A stretch of 64,000 nucleotides of DNA from Panopea generosa (Eukaryota; Mollusca; Bivalvia; Adapedonta; Hiatellidae). Position numbers and translations under genes: made by a program. The notes beneath the pieces were generated by a model that was not told the DNA's origin, did not search any database, and was given only the letters and a program-made list of their open reading frames with translations. The DNA lies in contig CM055898.1 of the NCBI GenBank assembly GCA_029582155.1, positions 19,246,229 to 19,310,228 of the forward strand. Direction: 5' to 3'. Below, one piece after another: positions 1-11,589 of this stretch; the stretch's first letter is position 1; every line of letters begins with the position of its first letter.

Positions 1-1
1 T

Positions 2-331
2 GTTATGAAAGCCGGCTGGTTTGTTTATAAATATAAAAAGTTGAATGCTAAAGGATCGCGAGTAGTGTTTCATCACCGGAAGTTGTTACAAGCTGTTTAC
101 AATATACGAGAGATCAAAGCTGCCCAACGTCGACTCCTCGATCACTCTGTAACTATTGTGGAGATGGGTAAATCCCAAGCTGAAACAAATAACGCCATGC
201 ACATGATAAAATACAGACAGCTGACACTAGAAGAGAAGGTTGAAGGTATAGACGGAAAGATATCTCTTATATTAGACAAAGTTGTAGCAATAAATCGGGC
301 TTTACATCAACCTCATTCTAAAGACGAGTAA
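2..331 (+). CDS. SK/KCNN calcium-activated potassium channel, C-terminal exon (partial)
   Basis: This is the last coding exon of a small-conductance calcium-activated potassium channel. These tetrameric plasma-membrane channels open when calmodulin, bound constitutively to the C-terminal tail, takes up calcium. The frame is open from base 2 and ends at a TAA at 329-331. The segment GWFVYKYKKL corresponds to the family's ETWLIYKNTKL-type helix. HHRKLLQAVYNIREIK followed by AAQRRLLDHSVTIVEMGKSQ matches the calmodulin-binding domain (family pattern HQRKFLQAIHxLRxVKxxQRKL...LVDLAKTQ). The last 45 residues carry the heptad-like LEEKVEGIDGKISLILDKV stretch expected of the C-terminal coiled coil, and the protein stops soon after with no long tail. 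The ATG at 5 is internal and not a start, because the channel core lies in exons left of the window. Family assignment rests on recalled consensus, but the match extends across the whole exon. Confidence 0.88.
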   Translation, partial: VMKAGWFVYKYKKLNAKGSRVVFHHRKLLQAVYNIREIKAAQRRLLDHSVTIVEMGKSQAETNNAMHMIKYRQLTLEEKVEGIDGKISLILDKVVAINRALHQPHSKDE

Positions 332-830
332 CACTGAATGGCACTGTGAATTACATTGACTATCAACTGAATTTTATTACATGATAAGCGATTGAATTAC
401 AATTTATGTATGTAGTGTTAATCACACGAATGTAGTTAATCTATAATTAACAAGCAACCTATCGAATTATTCGTTTAATAACTGTTTGGTAGAATTTCAA
501 CAAAAACAATTTCAACAAAAATAAAAATAATTATTTTATGATTTTTATTGTAGCCTACATATTAAATATACTAAAACTTGTGTCTTGCAATAGTTAGACA
601 GTGTTTATACCTTGTACATTTTAATATAACTGTCTCCGGAATGCATATTCTTAATATTATTTCCATTTTATGAGAACGCCTGCAGTTTAAAAATTTAGCA
701 ACTGTAAAAAAATGGAATGTATAAGCGAAACTGAAAGACGAAAACATTCATTTCAATTATCATATACACTCGATTTGAATTTTTAAATAATTTACTGAAA
801 CAAGATATTCAATAAATGTCCCGAAGTTCA
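332..830 (+). other. 3' UTR and flank of the SK channel gene
   Basis: This AT-rich stretch follows the stop codon and has no open frame of interest. AATAAA hexamers occur at 520-525 and 811-816, and either could set the transcript end. Which one is used cannot be told from sequence alone. Confidence 0.5.
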
Positions 831-2039
831 ACTGATGATATATCACATGTAAACAGTGTTGTTCTATCCAATTGTGAAGGGTAGTTTACAAATATTACCG
901 AATGTGACAAAACTGAATAATTCTTGTAATTTCATAACTACTCATATTAATACATATATATCATCTATTTGTAATGTCGTGGTAAAGATCAACTACAACA
1001 ATCCGATTGATAAACACGAATCAATAAAATCTGACAAAAATATTCCCTTGGTAGCACAGACCACAGTAACCGGTAGAAACTAGCAGACTCGGATTTATTG
1101 AGACTGTTCATGGCGGGTAATGAAACATGCAACAACTCGTACACCCTCTGGCACCGTCTTCAGCGATATTATATTCTCAAGAAAAAATTTAATGAGTTAA
1201 GTGATTCCAAGGAATCAGAAATAACACTGTGTCATTGTACGGGGATGTTTTTATCATGTGTTTGTTATTATTTGATCTTGGCTGAAGTCAAAAGCGTACA
1301 TTTATTCAAACTAAACTGAGACTTCTCTAACATTTCTGTATTCCACAAGCTAGTATGCATCATCAAGAGCGTATCATTCAGAAATAATTAAATTAATTAA
1401 TTTGTTGAATTATTATATCAGTCAGATATCGATGTGAACATTTATGCTTGCCGATCTAATTATCTAAATATGGATTAACCACAAATAAACAATGTCTGGT
1501 TATTAGAGTTGCAATACGCATATAATAGATCAAGTTATACCATAAACATAAAGTATAATTGGCGTCATTATGTATGTTTGCACTAAAACGGCTGCATAAA
1601 AAACGAAATTTGCAACCTATACCTAAACAACCCGGTTCGTGGTTAAAAATACCAATATATGACCCAACAAAATTAATTGTTGATTTGAAAACATTTTGTT
1701 AATTATTTAGTATGTATTGTAAAGGTGACGTCCGTAGCAGAATAAGTGAAGGCACTGTCTAAAGAACTACACGTAACTTTCAACTTTCGGTCATGGGCTC
1801 AAGCCCCCTTCGGTTCAAATTCTAACAATTAAGAAAAAGATAGCAACGCATCGTGTGCCTTTTATGAGTCAACTTTGTTAACTTTAATTTGTCATCATTT
1901 ATGAAAGCAGGGGTTACTTTGTTGTTAATGGAAGCGTGATATTTAGGAAGCATTCCCCTGTTAATAGATTTGATTGTTTTCATATTTTACTAACAAATTT
2001 ATTCTCGTTCAAATTTTACCGATTCGTAAATTCGTAATT
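831..2039. other. AT-rich intergenic stretch, no gene seen
   Basis: Two open frames of 73-75 codons (856-1083 and 1098-1319) have no recognisable domain and biased AT codon content, so I treat them as chance. Around 1790-1832 a short GC-richer patch with a B-box-like GGTTCAAATTC may be a decayed tRNA-derived SINE head. Nothing else stands out. Confidence 0.4.
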
Positions 2040-2275
2040 AATAAATGTAATCGAAACAATTGTAACTAAACTTCATGCATTATTCACTATCATCAAATGT
2101 TGTTTGTTACTTTAGATTAAAATAAATACCCGAAGTAATTTAATCAGTGGTAGCATGAATATATTACCACACGACAAGCATTCAATATTATGCCGCAAAA
2201 CCCATATAATATAAGTATACAACACTGAAACTGAAAACAATTTTCTCTCTAATTGTATATACAATATGATTTTAT
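2040..2275 (-). repeat. Inverted fragment of the EF repeat block
   Basis: Read on the minus strand this matches the first part of the EF block found at about 5.86, 25.3 and 28.5 kb. Shared landmarks are TTAGAGAGAAAATT, a run ending GCTACCACTGATTAAATTAC, and AGTAACAAACAA. It is the only copy in the opposite orientation, which suggests an inversion or separate insertion at the left end of the array. Confidence 0.55.
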
Positions 2276-2321
2276 AAGCGTTGTACTTAAACTACCATTT
2301 AGCAAAACTAGTCTTATATTA

Positions 2322-2690
2322 CAATTTAACTAGTTACTCCATCAATACAGTCTGTTATCAATTATTGTTTTTTGAATGGGATTTAACGACATAATCAACA
2401 CAAGGTATTATATGTATGTCATATCTATTATATTAGCGGAGAGAGACCTCAGCTAACCACCTTCCGCAAGTAAATGACAGACTTTATCAACTAAAGCAAA
2501 GCTAAAACTCATTGGCGAATATATTACAATTTAACTAGTTACTACATCAATACAGTCTGTTGCCAATTATCGTTTTCTGAATGGGGTTTAATGACATAAT
2601 CAACACAAGTTATTTTATGTACGATAAATCTAGCTTGTGGGAGGAAGACCTCAGAATGACTGAGTAAAACCACACCGTCCTTACGCTAAT
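2322..2690. repeat. Direct duplication of a ~120-bp segment, each followed by a SINE fragment
   Basis: The segment 2322-2450 recurs at 2521-2640, about 200 bp later in the same orientation. Shared landmarks are TTACAATTTAACTAGTTACT, CAATACAGTCTGTT and GACATAATCAACACAAG, with scattered substitutions. Both copies run into GACCTCAG. After the second copy, 2625-2690 matches on the minus strand the GGAAGGAC...TCTGAGG tail of SINE family D (see 22690 and 45725). Confidence 0.65.
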
Positions 2691-4559
2691 AACTTTCAAA
2701 ACTAATATACTAATGATTTTTAGACGACCGAGCCATATGTCATTTTTTATTTATGTTGTTTTTGCATGGTTCCCATTCCATAACATGTCACTCAAACAAA
2801 AACATTTAAGATATAAAAATATAATAGCTACTTGAACTGATACACATTTGCAATTTGCAAACGAAAAACGGTACAAATTTAGACAAAATTGTCTGGCCAC
2901 AAGTTAGATACGACCATTTATATTATTAATGCTCTCGCTTAACATCACCATGTCCATTTCCATATGTATCTAACACTGATATACATGTTAAGTATATGCT
3001 GTATCCCCGAAGTTAAAGATGATGACGGAAGGGTAAAGATTACGGCTTCTTTTACTCGATGCTTCATGACGTCGGAAACCGTGAATTATTTTGATGTCGT
3101 TTATGCTGTCACCAATCGCAAATATTGAACAAGATCGATTTTACCAAAAAGTATGCTCGAAGTTAAATATAATGGCTTGTGTTTATCAAGAAATGAACGT
3201 CTAAATACCGTGAAGGTTCATATGTAACTTACGTAAATATACAACTATATTATTTAATTTTTGATAACGACACTCGCAAGACCGTATGCCGCAACTTAAA
3301 GGTTATGGAACGGAAGTACTCTATTTAAGTTTCAATTTCACATGTTTCTGTAAAACAAACGCATCTATCAGCTAAGCTATTGACATTTTGCTGAGTAACT
3401 CACTGTCAGTGAATGGTTGTTTTGTATTTTGTTTGCTATTTCTTATTAACAACACTATATAAACGGCTAGTTTCTAATCGTATATACAATTTCCTGAGAA
3501 ATCCTTAAGAAATAGTTTAGTATGTTTGTATGTTTTCACATTTGCACTGATACACATATCAGTGATAACAAATACCAATGTTATAGATCTTACTACTTGG
3601 AGAAAAAAAAACAACTAAACAGTGCGCGTGTGTACATGTGTTTTATATCCGCTTGAAGCCTTTTGTCCGCTTAATTTTTGTCCACAGGAAAAAAAAATAG
3701 AAATACGTCGACTTTTGTCCATATGACGCCTTTTGTTCGCATAAAATTGAGGTAAATGAAGACTTTTGTCCGCATGTGTTTAAAATTGACGTATTATTTT
3801 TTTTCTGTGGAGAAAAGCGACACATGCGACACATGCGACACACGCCACATGCATGCATTGACTGGGCCATATTGTACTCAATAATCATCATGCAATATAT
3901 ACTTAGAAGACATTCAAGTGACATAGCAGTGCTGTAAAATGCATCACCAGAATATGTCTTGGGAAGGCTTAATCAGTGGTATTGCTACCTAAACATTTGT
4001 TGTAAGTAAGTAGCATTCTCTAACTGACTTGTAATTTACTTCCTAATGTATTTTAGTTTTGCTCAAAGGTGTGCCATGTAGAACACATATAAAAGTATAC
4101 ATTAAGGGAGAAATATTGTATTTAAAAAGTGAAAAACGAATAAATTGAGTGTAAATGATTCATTAAGACAGATGAAACAACTCGAATTGCAGCTACAACA
4201 TGTTATGAATACAAATGGATAGAACGGATTCCTCAATAAAATGTAAGCTATTTTAAAAGCTATCGCCGTTTTTAGAGATTTCCAAATGTCACGATTCCCA
4301 AACAGCTGTCTGTTACCATGGATAATAATGTTGTTTCCAAAACAAGGACCCGCTTTACTGACGTTTGTAAGTTTACCAGCTTATTAGTGTAAATTTGAAA
4401 TAACGAAACAATTGGAAATTAATTTACGTCTTTTTACGAACGTTGTTAATAGAATTCTTTTTAAATTTTTCAAAATTATTGCGCAGATGAAACATACCTA
4501 GGTATCACAATGTGTTCGTACAAAAGTTATAAAATATTTGAAGCTTAGTGAAACGGACC
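2691..4559. other. Intergenic, no gene seen
   Basis: Apart from the CTTTTGTCC cluster, this stretch is ordinary AT-rich sequence. The segment 2995-3310 contains loosely repeated words (CGAAGTTAAA at three places) suggesting an old low-copy repeat. A minus-strand trace of the EF block appears near 3960-4000 (CTTAATCAGTGGT). Confidence 0.35.
3650..3780. repeat. Cluster of CTTTTGTCC motifs
   Basis: The words CTTTTGTCCGC, TTTTTGTCCAC, CTTTTGTCCAT, CTTTTGTTCGC and CTTTTGTCCGC recur at irregular 15-45 bp spacing. The stretch is followed by a short CGACACATG microtandem at about 3818-3848. A minus-strand frame of 93 codons across this region is low-complexity and probably not a gene. Confidence 0.5.
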
Positions 4560-5060
4560 TCTGTGCTTTCACAATAGGAAACTAAATAGTTTTAATAAAC
4601 TTCTTACAACCGTCGGTCACACGGTCTGAAAACAATCAACACACAGCTGTTTCAATACAAATAGACCATTTACAAATATCCTGTTCCCGATCAATGTTCC
4701 GTCCCTCATCAGTTGTAATGTAGCACCGTTTTAATGCATATCGACCGTCCGCCCCCGAGATCCATTATGCCACCAGGGCATTGCTTACTTCGTGTCATTG
4801 AATCGATTTATTAGAATGTTTGCTATGTGAGAAAAATAAGCATAAACTGATTTAAATTAATTGGCAATATTGGAATTGTAAAAACTTATGGGTACAATAT
4901 CAATCAAAAACACTTTGAGCACAACTCCGGTAAAATTCTAGCGTGGATCGATGATTTATCGTTTTATCATTGCAACGCTAAAATCATTCACTGATAAATA
5001 TTGGCAGTGTATTTAAAGACAATATAACTATATAAAAGTATTTTGTTTGTCTGCCGTGAT
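4560..5060 (+). repeat. Array block AC, copy 0 (partial)
   Basis: This is the leftmost recognisable copy of the second half of the AC block. Landmarks are TTCTTACAACC at about 4599, CAATACAAATAGACCATTTA, ATATCCTGTT, then a CCCCGAGATCCATTATGCC stretch at about 4753. They recur in the same order near 12.8, 21.3, 27.4 and 34.1 kb. The first half of the block is absent or too diverged to see here. Confidence 0.65.
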
Positions 5061-5330
5061 TTCACATGATTTAACGTACAAACTGTATTCTTTGGAGATA
5101 ACGCAAACCAGTGCAGAATTTCTAATGCATCTTTACGTCTTGTCAGTAATCTGGCAAAATGTCAAACTGAAACTGGTTGAATGTTCTTGCATGACGCTCA
5201 GTTCCATACTTGCAATATCATATTACTCCAACACAAATATCTATGGTAGATAATCGTTATATGTATCATTAACGCAGTACATACAGTACTATATCAAATA
5301 AATTTTAAAGGACGTGTCGTTTTTATTTAG

Positions 5331-5520
5331 TTTGTACTAATTTATTATAGCTCGATTGCGATGAAAGCTTAGAGCTGATATGAACCGCTGTCGAGTCCGC
5401 TTCCTGGGTAAAACCAGTACTGAGTACTGTTTTATGGGAGGCACCGGGTCGAGCTGGGGATGGAACCCGCAACCTATGGCGTGAGCGGCAAACACTCTAT
5501 CCATTAGACTACCGCCCCGC
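5331..5520 (-). mobile_element. tRNA-derived SINE, family A, nearly full length
   Basis: On the minus strand the element starts GCGGGGCGGTAGTCTAATGG, with an A-box-like head and a B-box-like GCGGGTTCCATCCC. It then has the core AGTACTGGTTTTACCCAGGA, then AGCTCTAAGCTTTCATCGC, and ends with AATAAATTAGTA. Copies of the same family lie at 28042, 53217 and 60794. The tRNA-like head implies an internal pol III promoter and spread by a partner LINE. Confidence 0.85.
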
Positions 5521-5529
5521 TTAGTTGTT

Positions 5530-6600
5530 TTGCATAACTCTCAATGCCATATTTCCACTTATATGTGCAATATAATAAATGGTGTAGCCGTTATTTTCGC
5601 TGTTTTTACTAAAGAAGTACCGCTAGTAAATCTAATTTTAAACTATAGTCTTTGATTGGCTCTGCATAACGCACAAGTTCATATTTCCAATAACATGTAA
5701 CACCAATTGCGTCCTTCAGTCCAGCTTTACAAATGCCCATCAAGTTGTAATTGCCGTCAAATCATTCTGACTCGGTAAATATACAAGAAATCTTCACTTG
5801 TGAAATTGCAATTTATTCTCTTATATGGGCTTTTTGATTTGCTAGAATGTATTTTATATTAAACGATATATAATCATGTTAAGCAAACATTTAGAGAGAA
5901 AATTGCTTTCAGTGTTATAAACCAATGTTTCAGATCAATTAAGCAAACCTTTTAATGAGTGTCATGTAGGCGAAATATAAAAGTTACCATTAATTAAAAT
6001 ATGTCGAGTATTTAATTCAAACTTAAACAAAAACATTTTGTTGATTGTTAATAATTCATTAAGAATTGTAAGAATTGTTTAAAATTATATGTATTAGCAA
6101 AACCTGTTTGGAACTGAAGATTGCATTGAATGACTTTTTGAACAAGTTCTCAGTAAAATTGTGTCGTTTTATTTTCAAATATTTTACCAGGCGAATGATT
6201 TCCACATATCACGTTCCCAAAAACAAAAATACGCTCTGAAAAAAATGAAAATTCACCCCGACGTCATTAAGTTTAGATTTATTGTGAAAAGAGCATCTGC
6301 TGGAAGCTTGTTAATGGTGAAGTGCGGGGTAATAAATCTCATTCTCTTGTGCAAAAATGACACAATAATTTTACGAAATTTTACAAAATCTTCTCATGCA
6401 AAACAAACGCTTTTTTTTATCTTAATTGTCTAACAATGTGTCCTTTATACAACATTTTCTCAATAAGATAAAATATCTTGATTGTTTAGAAATTCTACAC
6501 AATGGTAAATGTCAGCGCCATCATACAACTAATAAAGACAATTACGCGACTACTGAAGAGAAATTGACAGAGTTTATTGCTATTTCCGCGTAATAAAATG
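5530..6600 (+). repeat. Array block EF, copy 1
   Basis: This is a non-coding block with landmarks shared among copies: CATATTTCCAATAACATGTA, TTAGAGAGAAAATTGCTTTC, TGTTGATTGTTAATAATTCA, GTAAGAATTGT and a pair of phrases near 6180-6310 (GGCGAATGA...CATATCACG; GAAAAGAGCATCTG). The same order is seen at 17.1, 22.0, 25.2 and 28.3 kb. A 90-codon frame at 6161-6433 lies inside it and is not supported as a gene. Confidence 0.65.
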
Positions 6601-7189
6601 TAGCGCTAGAGATTCACCCTTGCTATGTTTATGATAAACAACATACGGGGTATGCCATATAGTCCAAAGTTCGTACTATGACTCCAATAACTTCGAGTTA
6701 TAAGACTATCTGACAGCAACATTTATCTTAAAATATAAGATAAAATATATAAACCTGTACTATACAACCTGCGACCGTGAAAAGTCGGACATACTGAAGT
6801 TAGTTGGATATTTGTCTTTCGACATTCGATATTCAGCATATATCTTACGCTAACCCTTGACCTAACCTCCAATTTGAAGAATTGCGCCTTTAAAAATCAA
6901 AAGACAAAAAACGAATATCAAACTTCAAACTGCTGAAAAGTCGCCGAATTGTAGCCCGTTTACTACATCCATTGTAAACTTACTGCGTAGCAATACATAG
7001 AAAGTGTTGAATTTAACGAGAGTACATGCCGCTTTTAATATCCGCAAGTGTGTCAACCAATGATTTGACAGATAGGTTCGATTTCGTATATACTGCGGTT
7101 GGTTCTTACTTGCTTTTACTTCAAGTTTAAGGAGACTGTGTCCTTCAATATCTAAATGTTTTGCTTAATTTTAACCCTTCATATTGCTT

Positions 7190-7640
7190 TTAACATTTTT
7201 TGTTATATTCTTACGTTAATCCGTATTAACATTTATTCCAATATATATCTTTAAACAAACAAATGTGACATACGGTTTTGTATGAGAACTGGGAACACGT
7301 CAAGTAACACCAGAAATGATGCCATTGCTCATCTTGTTGTTGAAGTCCTTTTCGTCTAATGTATTATAATTTGACTGTCTTCAGTGCATTCGGGTATACT
7401 AGTATTATATTAAGGACATCCGTTTGTCATGTATAAATCCGTGTATGAACCCAATGGTAATTTTAACCATAAGCTCGGTGCTATAAATAATTCACAGCAT
7501 AGTTATTAGACTGATTAATGTGTATTTGGTCTATAAACTAGTGTAATGTATTAAATTAATTACGCTTATAAAGCACTGAGCTTAATTCCGCATATTGCGT
7601 CTGCGATCAGCTCCCATTGTGACGAACGTGCAACTATTTC
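7190..7640 (+). repeat. Array block GH, copy 1 (truncated by the Harbinger insertion)
   Basis: The segment near 7590-7640 (GTGACGAACGTGCAACTATT, TCTTG) matches 19600-19632 (GTAACGAACTTGCAACTATT, TCTTG). Homology stops near 7650, where GC-richer Harbinger sequence begins, so this marks the left side of that insertion. Confidence 0.5.
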
Positions 7641-8251
7641 TTGTTACTGCTTTTACCGCCTTTCACCGAACTCGTTCTCACTACGTTCTGAATAATGTAG
7701 CCGAACGGGCTAAAACTGTGTGCAAACGGGAGTGGATGTAGTAGCAGCGTTTTAAGGTCTGATTACGAACTTTATGGACGAGCTCGGACGGGTTTGAACG
7801 GGAATGGTGTTCCAGAACTTTAAGCCTGTTCAAAATTTCCGAGCGACCATCCCGTTTTGTAATTAGACGGAGTGATAACGTACTTAAAACGGGATGGACG
7901 TACTACGAACGGAATTGCCGTACTTGGATCGTACTAGGAACGTGCTATGACGTGATTGGATCGGGCGTCAATCGGTAGTACGTGTGCACACCGACCGGGT
8001 TCGTTTGTAGCTCGTTCATCCCGTTCACAGACTCAATTCGACCGCATTACGTCCTCAGTGCGTTGTTATTCCGTCTAAATATATAAAAACAAAAAAACAA
8101 GTTCTAAACAAGTTTGCACATATTTCCACAAAGTTCTAAAAGTTCTCAGTAGGTTCTCAGTACGCTCTACTCGTTTTGAGTACGTTTATTGCGTTCTTAC
8201 GCAGTTTTTACAACGTCCACCCCTTTTGCAGTACACTCAGACAAGGTATGG

Positions 8252-8259
8252 TATAAATA
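8252..8259 (+). promoter_or_regulatory. TATA box of the Harbinger transposase gene
   Basis: TATAAATA lies 65 bp before the transposase ATG at 8317. Transcription would start about 30 bp downstream, near the CTCACTGGTTCATCA stretch. The ATG context is ACCATGG, a strong initiation context. Confidence 0.5.
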
Positions 8260-8316
8260 CGGGCCGTTTTCTCACTGGTTCATCATTTGGGCGCACACTA
8301 TTTTATGCCTTGAACC

Positions 8317-9016
8317 ATGGATAATCTTGCAGCTGTTAACATTTTGAATGTTGGCTTCGTACATTTTTTGTTGGAAGCAGAGCAACAATACAATGAGTTG
8401 GTCGGGCGAGAGAGAAGAAGAAGAAGACCAAGAACTTGTTGGGTGAGGAACTGGTTAAAACCGGAGAGAAGATTAGCCATAGGACATTATCATCAGCTGA
8501 TGGAGGAGCTCCGCCTGGATGATCAGGTGTCCTTCTACAACTTTTTGAGAATCACCCCACCAATGTTTGACGAACTTCTTCAAAGCATCATCCGCTTTAT
8601 AGCAAAAGATGACACCAACTACAGAAAGTCTTTGGAACCAGGAATGAATATCTAGAACGAGACGTGTGCTCGAAAATGCCTTTGGCATTATGGCACAAAG
8701 ATGGAGAGTCCTCTTGTCAGCAATGCAGCAGATGCCAGTGACCGTACAGATTATCGTTGAAGCTTGTTTGTGCCTTCACAACTTCATCCGTCTCCGAAAC
8801 CCAGCCATTCAGAACATTCAACTAGATGACGAAAATGGTGCACACAACCTCGTTCCTGGTGCCTGGAGACAAGATGTCAACCTCCCAGACTTGGACGTGC
8901 CACAGGGAGGAAACAGAGACCTGGTTGTGGCCAAAAGACAAAGGGACTATTTGAGAAACTATTTCAACAGTCCAGCAGGACGTGTGCCGTGGCAGGACAG
9001 AATGCTTGATATGTAA
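8317..9016 (+). pseudogene. PIF/Harbinger (HARBI1-like) transposase, internally deleted
   Basis: The N-terminal part (8317-8652, 112 codons) has the basic RRRRRPRTCWVRNW run and DQVSFYNFLRITPPMFDELL, the usual N-terminal signature of HARBI1-type transposases. It ends TNYRKSLEPGMNI then TAG. From 8651 another frame reads SRTRRVLENAFGIMAQRWRV followed by ACLCLHNFIR, the conserved C-terminal part of the family, and closes with TAA at 9014-9016 after RMLDM. In intact family members these parts are separated by the helix-turn-helix and the catalytic DDE core. Here they abut, so roughly 150-200 residues including the catalytic acids appear to be lost, with a frame change at the junction near 8650. 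The product cannot be catalytically active. An annotated HARBI1 gene call here would be wrong. Confidence 0.85.
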
Positions 9017-10429
9017 GTGCCATGCTATGAGAGGACGATAGGAGGAAACTGTTTGATTTGTAATTCAGTTGTGAGCTTAGCTTTCTGGTCGTTCAGCGTC
9101 TCATCAGGATCCAAACTTTAGGCAAAGATTTTTGCGTATTTGTGTTTGCGTTTGCTCTGCTAAAAGTTATAACTGTTTGCCGATTCAAGAAGTCACGGAT
9201 TATGCAAATGTCTCAATTTAAGTTTAATGGAAAATGTTATAGGCCCGAATTTCAAAGGTGAATTACGGAAGTTACGTTGAAGTATCCTTTAGAGTTGTAT
9301 AGAGATAGTTACATAGAGTACTTTTAATGTTCATCGAAGGGCTGTAATTCCGTATAAAACTCTATACGCATATGATATCTTCACCAAAGCAACTGTAATT
9401 CACATTTGGATTTCCGACCAAGAACCTTAATTCTATATCATTCTATTATGGTTTACCTATCTAACCTGATTGGATAATAGAGATTTGCTGGTTGGGTTAC
9501 AACGATTCTCAAGTAAACAAAAATATAGTATGTCCTTGAGAGACATATTCTGTTTTTTTACATTAATTGCAAGAGATGGGCAAGAAAATGCAAAGTTACT
9601 GTAAAACCATTCATATTTGTAAGACATTCATTTTCGTGGATTACGAGAGTAAAGCAATTCACCAATTCAAATGATTCAGAATTCATTTCTTTATTTGAAA
9701 GTTTGATGAATACGAATATTAATTTAATGTCCCTCAAATGTATTTAACACTTATTCCACGAAATATCATGTCCTCGAATTTAAATGTGTTTACAGTATTT
9801 ATGTGCGCCATGGTCATGATTGTATTAGGCGATTGCTTGTAACATTGTATTTGAAATAAATAAAACACGTAACAGTGATTTTAGTAACATTGTTGTATGT
9901 ATTTATTTTTTCAAATTTCTATTGTTTATTATAGACCAACAAGTCAAGTGATTACTTATCATACTAAATATAAGACAATCATAAAGCATAATTATTACCA
10001 TATGCATTATTATCATTTTAACCAGTAGAAACACAAGTTATAAAATTAAGTAAAACCTTCATATAGCGGCCACCCAAAGGACGGCTCATATTGGGGCTTT
10101 AAGACAGGTAGCTTAATGCAAGTGGAAAGTAATGCAGAAAGCTCACGCATAATCTATGTATTGTCATGCATAATCTATGTATTGTCAATGAGCAGCCGCT
10201 GTAAAGGTTTTATTCACCACTTACATGTATTTTCATGCTGTACTTCAGCTTATAAAAAAAATATCGAAATACCGTCTTGAACGGAATATGAAACAATAAT
10301 AAAACATATCACCATATGCATTGTCATATTTTTATCAATACTAAACACAAATTATAAAAATTACAGTAAACCTTTCACATAGCGGGCACCCAAAGGACGA
10401 CTCATAGTATAGCACTAGTCACAATCAAT

Positions 10430-11275
10430 CTATTTCTGATCGTCAGTCTCCTTATTACAGGGGGTCCTCTGTTCATCATCCTGCTGCTGACCTTGCTGTT
10501 GATCTAGCGAGGGTACAACCAGTAGCGAGCTAAGCCCAGAGAAGCTGCTGTCCGGTGTGGAGTCCATAGGGGTGAACTGGGGTGTGTTAAGTAGAGGCGT
10601 GTCTTGTTGTTTGTCCGGTGGTCGATGCTGCTGCATCGAGGAAGTTGGCTGCTGTGGCTGGAAGACGTTCTGTGGTTGCTGCTGCTGCGGCTTGAACAAT
10701 TGCTGTGACTGTTGTTGCTGGGAGAATTGCTGGTGCTGAGGAAACTGTTGATTCACCCAGGTAGACTCTGTGGACTCATAAACACTTACTGGGTTCTGCA
10801 CAGTAGATGGTCACATATGAGGAGCTGGTTGCCAACTAGTTGTAGCTGTACGCTGCTGTTGGCCTCTTTTCAGCTCATTATCTCTGTCTTTATACATCAG
10901 CACAGTCTTCATGATGTCTCTATGCATCTCTTCCCATAAGTGTGGGTGGATTTCGTAGACAGACTCTCTAATGTAATCAACGAAGACCTCCTTCATCCGG
11001 TCTGTGTTTGGTCTGACCATCTGGTGCATGAGACGATTCTGCATCTCCATGAACTGGTCCATCTTGCCGCTGATGGCCGAGCTGAAGAGGTCACTTTGTT
11101 TTGGTGTGGAGGACCTAGAGTTGTTGGTGGAAGATGTTGTGGTGTTTGAGCTCAGCTGTTGTTGATTGCCAGATTTCTGACTTGTCATCTGTGGCGCGGG
11201 TGAGGGTGTGTCTTCTTCATGTACGGGGTCGGGAGTTGTAGCTGTAGCTGTTGGTGGAGGTAACTTGGACTTGAG
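10430..11275 (-). pseudogene. Candidate Harbinger accessory DNA-binding protein, C-terminal exon with in-frame stop
   Basis: On the minus strand a splice acceptor (TTATTCTTATTGTTGCAG) precedes an open frame from 11275 starting LKSKLPPPTATATTPDP. It has a Ser/Thr/Asn/Gln-rich linker, then a conserved-looking helical segment (FSSAISGKMDQFMEMQNRLM; IHPHLWEEMHRDIMKTVLMY). An in-frame TGA at 10811-10813 interrupts it. The same frame then continues with a Gln-rich tail to a stop at 10430-10432. No N-terminal Myb/SANT or MADF domain was found upstream. Assignment as the Harbinger partner rests on position and convergent orientation next to the transposase, not on a recognised domain. It could instead be a host gene fragment. 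Confidence 0.45.
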
Positions 11276-11589
11276 CTGCAACAATAAGAATAAATCGTAT
11301 GTATAGCATAGTAAGTACTAGTTGCTAATACAGTCAAGTTTTACACTTACCAAAAACATTAGTACAGAGTATCTTACTACAAGCTATTATCTGAAAAAAA
11401 ATAATGCAAGGTACATAGCATGGTTATCACATAACGGCTTCTGAATTCAAGTTAATGTAGCAATTACATTATTTCCTTATATTGCACACGTGTAATATAA
11501 GCTGTGACGTCATGACGTCGTTAAAGGGGGCAGTGGCGTTTTGGTCCAGCGAAACCATACACATAGACCTGTCAAAATGTGATAAATTT

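Larger units (their letters stand above)
7650..11480. mobile_element. PIF/Harbinger DNA transposon relic carrying both element genes
   Basis: Autonomous PIF/Harbinger elements encode a DDE transposase and a separate Myb/SANT- or MADF-like DNA-binding partner. Both are represented here, in convergent orientation: a broken transposase at 8317-9016 (+) and a candidate partner at 10430-11275 (-). The boundaries come from array homology, which ends on the left at about 7650 and resumes on the right at about 11590. The terminal inverted repeats and 3-bp target duplication were not identified. The 5' subterminal region is GC-richer and full of ACGGG / CCCGTT / TACTACG words that could fold back on each other. 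Confidence 0.7.

Noticed and set aside
10557-11149. Plus-strand Cys/Trp-rich and other frames opposite the Harbinger accessory gene
   Set aside because: Antisense shadows of a Gln-rich (CAG/CAA) coding stretch.
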